The notes below the pieces were generated by a model. It was not told where the DNA came from. It made no database searches and saw only the letters and a program-made list of their open reading frames with translations. 64,000 bases of DNA from Gymnothorax reevesii (lineage: Eukaryota; Chordata; Actinopteri; Anguilliformes; Muraenidae): positions 29,807,001 through 29,871,000 of the forward strand of contig CM056574.1 of NCBI GenBank assembly GCA_029721435.1, given 5' to 3'. Every line of letters starts with the position of its first letter. Within the stretch, counting starts at the first letter, position 1. Positions 59,890 to 64,000 of this stretch are shown here, piece after piece. The position numbers and the translations under genes were made by a program.

Positions 59890-61000
59890 TTTCAAATATT
59901 AATTGTATTTTCTTGGCATTTCAAGCAGTTGCGCAGTACATAGGCATCGGGGGCCGAGCCAGGGAATTTGGCGCAGATGCTTTATATGTGCGTATCATGA
60001 TCGAACACATCCTGAACATTAGAGCTATGTTTCCATTTATACGACTGAAGTCCGGCCGCGACAGGCTGTGGGGCAGACACGGGACATCGCATGCGTCCCA
60101 TGGCGCGTTCTCAGTGTTTCCATATAAACGGCTTAACTACGCTATTCATCCGTTATTATTATGAAATTATGTTGAAACTCCGTACAAATGTCGCATGAAA
60201 ACCACTATTTTGTCATCAACTTGTAACAAATTTAAGCATGTGATACACAGGAACATTTCTGATATACAGAAATCACAAAGGTATATCGTGGCATTACAAG
60301 GCTCAGATCATAATTTAAAGCGGCAGTATACTTTTGATTTACTGAGAATGATAAATGCATGTATGTCGCCGCAGGAACCTCGGCTCTGCTCTGAACAATA
60401 AATACACATTACTTCAAAGGTACTCGTTTGTTAACAAAATAAAGTGGGGAAACCTCTTTGAACTAGAGGGAATTCCTCGTGCGATTTGTGTGAGCTGGAG
60501 CAGGAATCGCTGCCTGGTCCGATCAGAAAAATACGCATGTGGCACCGCTCCAGGAGCCTGGTGAAAATCGCGTAGATGGAAACACTTCTTATAAAGACAT
60601 GATATGTGATGTTTGACGTACCCATGTCTGCACCGGCGCCTGACTTCAGCTGTATCAATGGAAACATAGCTTAATGCTGTGCCAACGTCTACGGTCTCTG
60701 TACATATTCTTATTAGTGGAAGGGGTTCTGATTGCAATGTGAGTACAATCAATGGCTCCCACAACACTGAGGAACCTGGCGACTTGGTAGAACCCCCCCC
60801 CCCCCTCTTAAATCTCCGTATTTCAGCTGGTGTTTTGGGGTATTTAAAAGTGGCTGACGTGGTGCAGCATAGCGTCAACCGTGTCAGACACCTTGACACA
60901 GACGCCTGTGATATGTGTATGACATTCCCAGCCGCTCTCTGGAACGACCCAGATGTCAGGACCGACAGCACAGTTGTGACCTTGATGACTACCGCTATAT
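59890..61000 (-). pseudogene. Harbinger (HARBI1-like) transposase, broken
   Basis: Minus-strand text SGSFQRAAGN followed by ISQASVSRCL is the characteristic amino-terminal motif of HARBI1-type transposases (DDE_Tnp_4 nuclease). The frame shifts at a run of 13 C (60793-60805). In the next frame lie VVGAIDCTHIAI, containing the first catalytic Asp, then HSI. A MITE interrupts here (60022-60670), and NVQ resumes past it with AKFPGSAPDAYVLRN, where the second Asp region PGSxHDxxVL is recognisable with His changed to Pro. No good carboxy-terminal Glu part was found. Non-functional. Normally acts with a Myb-like partner, which I could not find in the element. Confidence 0.8.
60022..60670. mobile_element. 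Harbinger-type MITE inside the transposase gene
   Basis: Ends GAGCTATGTTTCCATTTATA (left) and the inverse of GCTATGTTTCCATTGATAC (right) are inverted repeats, with GACTTCAG/CTGAAGTC further in. The trinucleotide TTA flanks it (60019-60021 and 60671-60673). Removing it and one TTA restores the transposase reading from HSI to NVQ, an independent check of the borders. TTA/TAA duplications are the usual PIF/Harbinger target. Confidence 0.8.
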
Positions 61001-62430
61001 TTGTAATTGTTTGTAATGCGTTTGTAATGAAACTAATTGGAGAACAGGCTGTTGCGTAATATCCTATGATGACTTCGTTTGATAATTTATTATGGTTATG
61101 AGAAAAGCTAGTTTAGAAATAAGGATGAACAATCAAATATTGAATGTCTCAACCTTTACCATGTTAAATAAAATAAAATTAATGTTAAAATTCGGCCTAT
61201 AACCGCCATCAAACGCAATATTCCATTTCGCCTTAGGTTGGCCCTTGACCTTAATACAGCCCTCAAAAGCGCTTAACAGGAAAAGCGCGCGAGCCAGGGG
61301 GATAATACACTTAAGTGTTATTTGCATGAGAAACTCCCGGAAACGCCCCGATTTTGGCCTTGCTCCGCCCCAAGTGCGTAACTGCCTTCGGGGCGCGTAA
61401 TGCACAGACTTAAGTTGAGGGGAGAATACGCGTAGGCTGAAAAGTGCGTAGCTACGTGCTTTTTTCGACTTACGTGCATGGGAGAATAGACCCCATAGTG
61501 CTATTGGTACAATAAACAGCAAGCATGTCAATTTTATGGCTGTCCAGAAAGTACACAGCAAAATCCTAAAAAAGCCAAAATTTCCTGAAATTTGACATCA
61601 AATTGCCGAGGTGTGACAATATGTAAATTCTTGAAATCTTCACCGTCTTAAAGCTTACATTCTTGGCTATCTTTTTTCAAAGGTGGTTGTGGTGCAACCA
61701 TGAAATTGACATGCTTGCTGTTTATTTACCAACAGCACTATGTGAGGAGAGCTTGCCCAGAAAAAAAAACCGCTCTCTGCCCACATAACTTTGGTCATAA
61801 ATGGCCGTCAAAGTTGGTGTCACAGACATCTTTGTCAAATAAATTAGCATTTTCAAACTACCATAGCTTCCTAAGAAAAAGAGAAAAGCCTCTGAACATG
61901 TGCTTACCTAGTTTACCATGCCTAGATGCTACACTGTGGACGATTTTGAGGCAATGTCATAAATATTACAGGAGATGTTGCCTTCTAAAAACTCCCTTTT
62001 ATTTGACGTTGCCAAAACGAGTGTGAAAATTGGCACAACACTACCATCTGCCAAAACTAAAAGACCTATTTAACTGAAATTTGGCACGCATCCTATTAAG
62101 TATATTACCTTTCTGTGATTATTTTCTGAGATGGTCAGGTGGGAAGCATTTGTTGAATTGACATGGAATGACCCTATGGTCATTGCCACGATAAACTACG
62201 CATAACTACATTAAAATAATTTACTGCCACGTTAATAAAAATGCTTGCTACCATGGATATCTTTTGAACATGCCCAATAGATAAACCTCCGTGCACAGTT
62301 TTCTCGTCAATGGCCAAGTTCTTTCTACACAAAGGCACGGGTGGCTATGGATAGCCATGGTACGCCACGTTAGGCTATGTTAAGCTACAAAGGCTTCCAC
62401 TTTGCTTAACTACATTATTTAACGTATGTA

Positions 62431-62621
62431 CTGAAAAAATTGAGACTTTGGATCAAAGAAAAAAGATTGCGTCAACTTGTTACAGCTTATTTTTCTTAGT
62501 TTTTCTCAATTGAAAAAAAATTTACACAGGTAATTTTTTTCAATTGAGAAAAACTAAAGAAATTTGCTGTAACAAGTTGACGCAATATTTTTACTTTGAT
62601 CCAAAGTCTCAATTTTTTCAG
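62431..62621. mobile_element. Hairpin MITE, 191 bp
   Basis: Begins CTGAAAAAATTGAGACTTTG and ends with the inverse; arms of about 85 bases match with only a few differences (for example AGAAAAAAGATTGCG against AGTAAAAATATTGCG), leaving a loop of about 20 bases. It lies within the CTATG-rich flank of the 58-62 kb nest. Confidence 0.75.
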
Positions 62622-64000
62622 TGTGTGTGACCACCCCTTCATTGCCTGGGGTTCTGCCCCCTCGGAATTATGGGTATTGCTGTCACTGAACTACCAGTTG
62701 AATTGCACATCTGACTCTACACTTGATTCCTGGTCTGGACCAAAACAAAACCTGCTGAAAAAGAATCATCTGAATTGCACACTGCATGGAGGAGATATAC
62801 TATAATGAATATGAAGCCGTGCTTGTTTGGTTCCCATGTGAAGTGCTGCACTTGACATTTTTTATTCAGCTGCATAACATGATGAGAATAGGATCAAAGG
62901 TATTAGGCATTTCTGGATCCTGATTGGATGTAATTTGCCTGGGCTTGGTATGGTCCTCTTTTGTAATAACTCAAGTTTATAACACTTTGTTTGCAAGGAA
63001 AAATCTGTGAATAGGAATTGGGTGGGAAAGACAGCACCAACACCTACAGCAACAACAAAAACATTGATAAAATGTATTACTTTTCTCCTTTTTAAATGCA
63101 TAACTACCCCTGAAAATACTTCTTTTCAACAGCAGCTCTGTGCCACCTACTGGGAAGCCACAAAGCCCACAGAAACATACCAGAACAAAGTCGCATTGTT
63201 AACAGTGAGGGAGCCGTGTCTCACTTTATCACTGAAGACTGAATAAAAAATAATCATTCCAGGTTTCTTTTTTTACTCTTCTGGCAAATTCCTTATATTC
63301 CTGCTCTCTTTTATACGTCACACTTGGACTTAAAGGGTTCTATTGTGAGGAAAACGGAGAGAGATGGAGAAAAAACCAAACGTATCAGAGGATTCTCTTC
63401 ATCCCAGCCTGAGCTGCATTTTTCCAACGACAGCGATTTCATTGTCAGAGGTAATGCGATATCACAATTCTAGTTTTCACACCTTCCCACAATCAGTCAG
63501 CAAATTCAAAAGACCCCACAGAAATTTGACAGATTTTACTTGGTCTATTTTTATTTGCATCGTGGTTTCCACAAGCGTTCTCCTCCTGGCAGAAATTGTG
63601 TCTCCCACTTTTCTTGCTCTCCTCAGCCAGCAGTCAGAAGGCCTCGTAAGACTCCAAATAACGAGATGAGAGCACTTCGGACAGAAGGAGACAGAGAGGG
63701 GGGATGGGGGGGTGTCTGTCTAAGAGACATTTTATTTTCAGCGATTGACAAAAGCACACATTTCCAGAAAACTGTGTGATCCATGTGCAACAAGACGTAT
63801 AAATAAAAGCTTCCTGGGTTTTCTTGCTTTGCTTTTTGGTCAATAAATCTTAGAGTAAATGATGGAAGAAAGAAAAAAAACCACAGCTGTCTGCCCTCTA
63901 TGCAACAGCATACATTGTGTTTTCTCAGCCTTTGCCACCTATTGTTTCATCCTATTTCACTGTATGAAACCATGATCTCATTCCTCCCAGCATAATGGAA
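62622..64000. other. No gene recognised
   Basis: Chance frames only. The 101-codon frame at 63364-63669 contains one hydrophobic stretch (about residues 62-84) but has no family resemblance, no good start context and no splice signals that would make it an exon. Confidence 0.45.

Larger units (their letters stand above)
58646..61495 (-). mobile_element. PIF/Harbinger transposon
   Basis: Both ends read GGGGTCTATTCTC inward. The trinucleotide ATA flanks them (58643-58645 and 61496-61498). The opposite arm of the host palindrome reads CACATAGTGC uninterrupted, which proves the insertion point. PIF/Harbinger elements duplicate three bases, and the interior encodes a Harbinger-type transposase remnant. 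Sub-terminal sequence carries TACGTGC/GTAAGTCG words at the right end. Length 2850 bp including later insertions. Confidence 0.8.
58177..62174. mobile_element. Large fold-back element hosting nested insertions
   Basis: The left arm starts GGGTCATTCCATGTCAATTC and the right arm is its inverted copy ending GGAATGACCC. Arms match for about 470 bases, and the left arm resumes after the Harbinger insertion at 61496-61541 (opposite 61699-61744). Without that insertion it is a palindrome of about 1.15 kb with a loop of about 160 bases. TATG flanks both ends (58173-58176 and 62175-62178). No coding capacity of its own; superfamily unknown. Confidence 0.75.

Noticed and set aside
61133..61561. 142-codon minus-strand frame
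   Set aside because: Spans the Harbinger right end and the palindrome arm, so it joins unrelated pieces.
63364..63669. 101-codon frame with a hydrophobic stretch
   Set aside because: No family resemblance and no gene context; one hydrophobic run is not enough.
1..64000. CRISPR arrays, bacterial operons, tRNA or rRNA genes
   Set aside because: No regularly spaced direct repeats of CRISPR type, no ribosome binding sites, and the tRNA-like boxes belong to SINEs; the sequence is vertebrate in character.

Overview
The window looks like gene-poor, intergenic or intronic DNA from a ray-finned (teleost) fish. The evidence is several Tc1-like (DD34E) transposons, PIF/Harbinger and hAT-type DNA elements, tRNA-headed SINEs, long-LTR solo LTRs, AT-rich hairpin MITEs and long CA/TA microsatellites. 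No intact host protein-coding gene is visible. Almost every long open frame is either a transposon product or chance. The species cannot be told from the sequence alone.

Layout. 1-9.8 kb: an hAT-like element with a fold-back element nested in it (2462-4399), a tRNA-derived SINE with exact target duplications (5394-5878), TG/CA repeats, and a possible LTR-like promoter near 8 kb. 9.85-12.9 kb: a solo LTR with 5-bp duplications, split by a 1.9-kb TTAA-type (piggyBac-like) insertion; its uninterrupted sister lies at 35678-36821. 14.25-15.0 kb: a fold-back of tandem units. 18.4-21.5 kb: a decayed Tc1 element carrying a small MITE and a 1.1-kb retroposon that encodes an unrecognised single-pass membrane/coiled-coil protein. 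25-30 kb: microsatellites, an element with 8-bp duplications, a cadherin-like exon remnant, and a roughly 30-bp minisatellite interrupted by two transposons. 32.9-34.5 kb: a nearly complete Tc1 element with two lesions. 44.1-45.6 kb: a Tc1-like element with perfect termini and an unbroken 337-residue transposase, the only clearly intact protein gene here. 49.4-52.3 kb: a 200-bp tandem duplication, a 21-bp in-frame minisatellite, a possible promoter and a Tc1 fragment. 58.2-62.6 kb: a three-level nest (fold-back > PIF/Harbinger > Harbinger-type MITE), followed by a 191-bp hairpin MITE.

The sequence therefore records layers of transposition rather than a pathway. Several insertions can be ordered in time because target duplications and interrupted reading frames or repeats can be matched across them. 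Stretches not covered by a repeat call (about 21.8-25.1, 39.4-44.1, 47.1-49.4 and 52.4-58.0 kb) look single-copy by eye and may hold conserved regulatory DNA, but this cannot be shown without comparison to other genomes.
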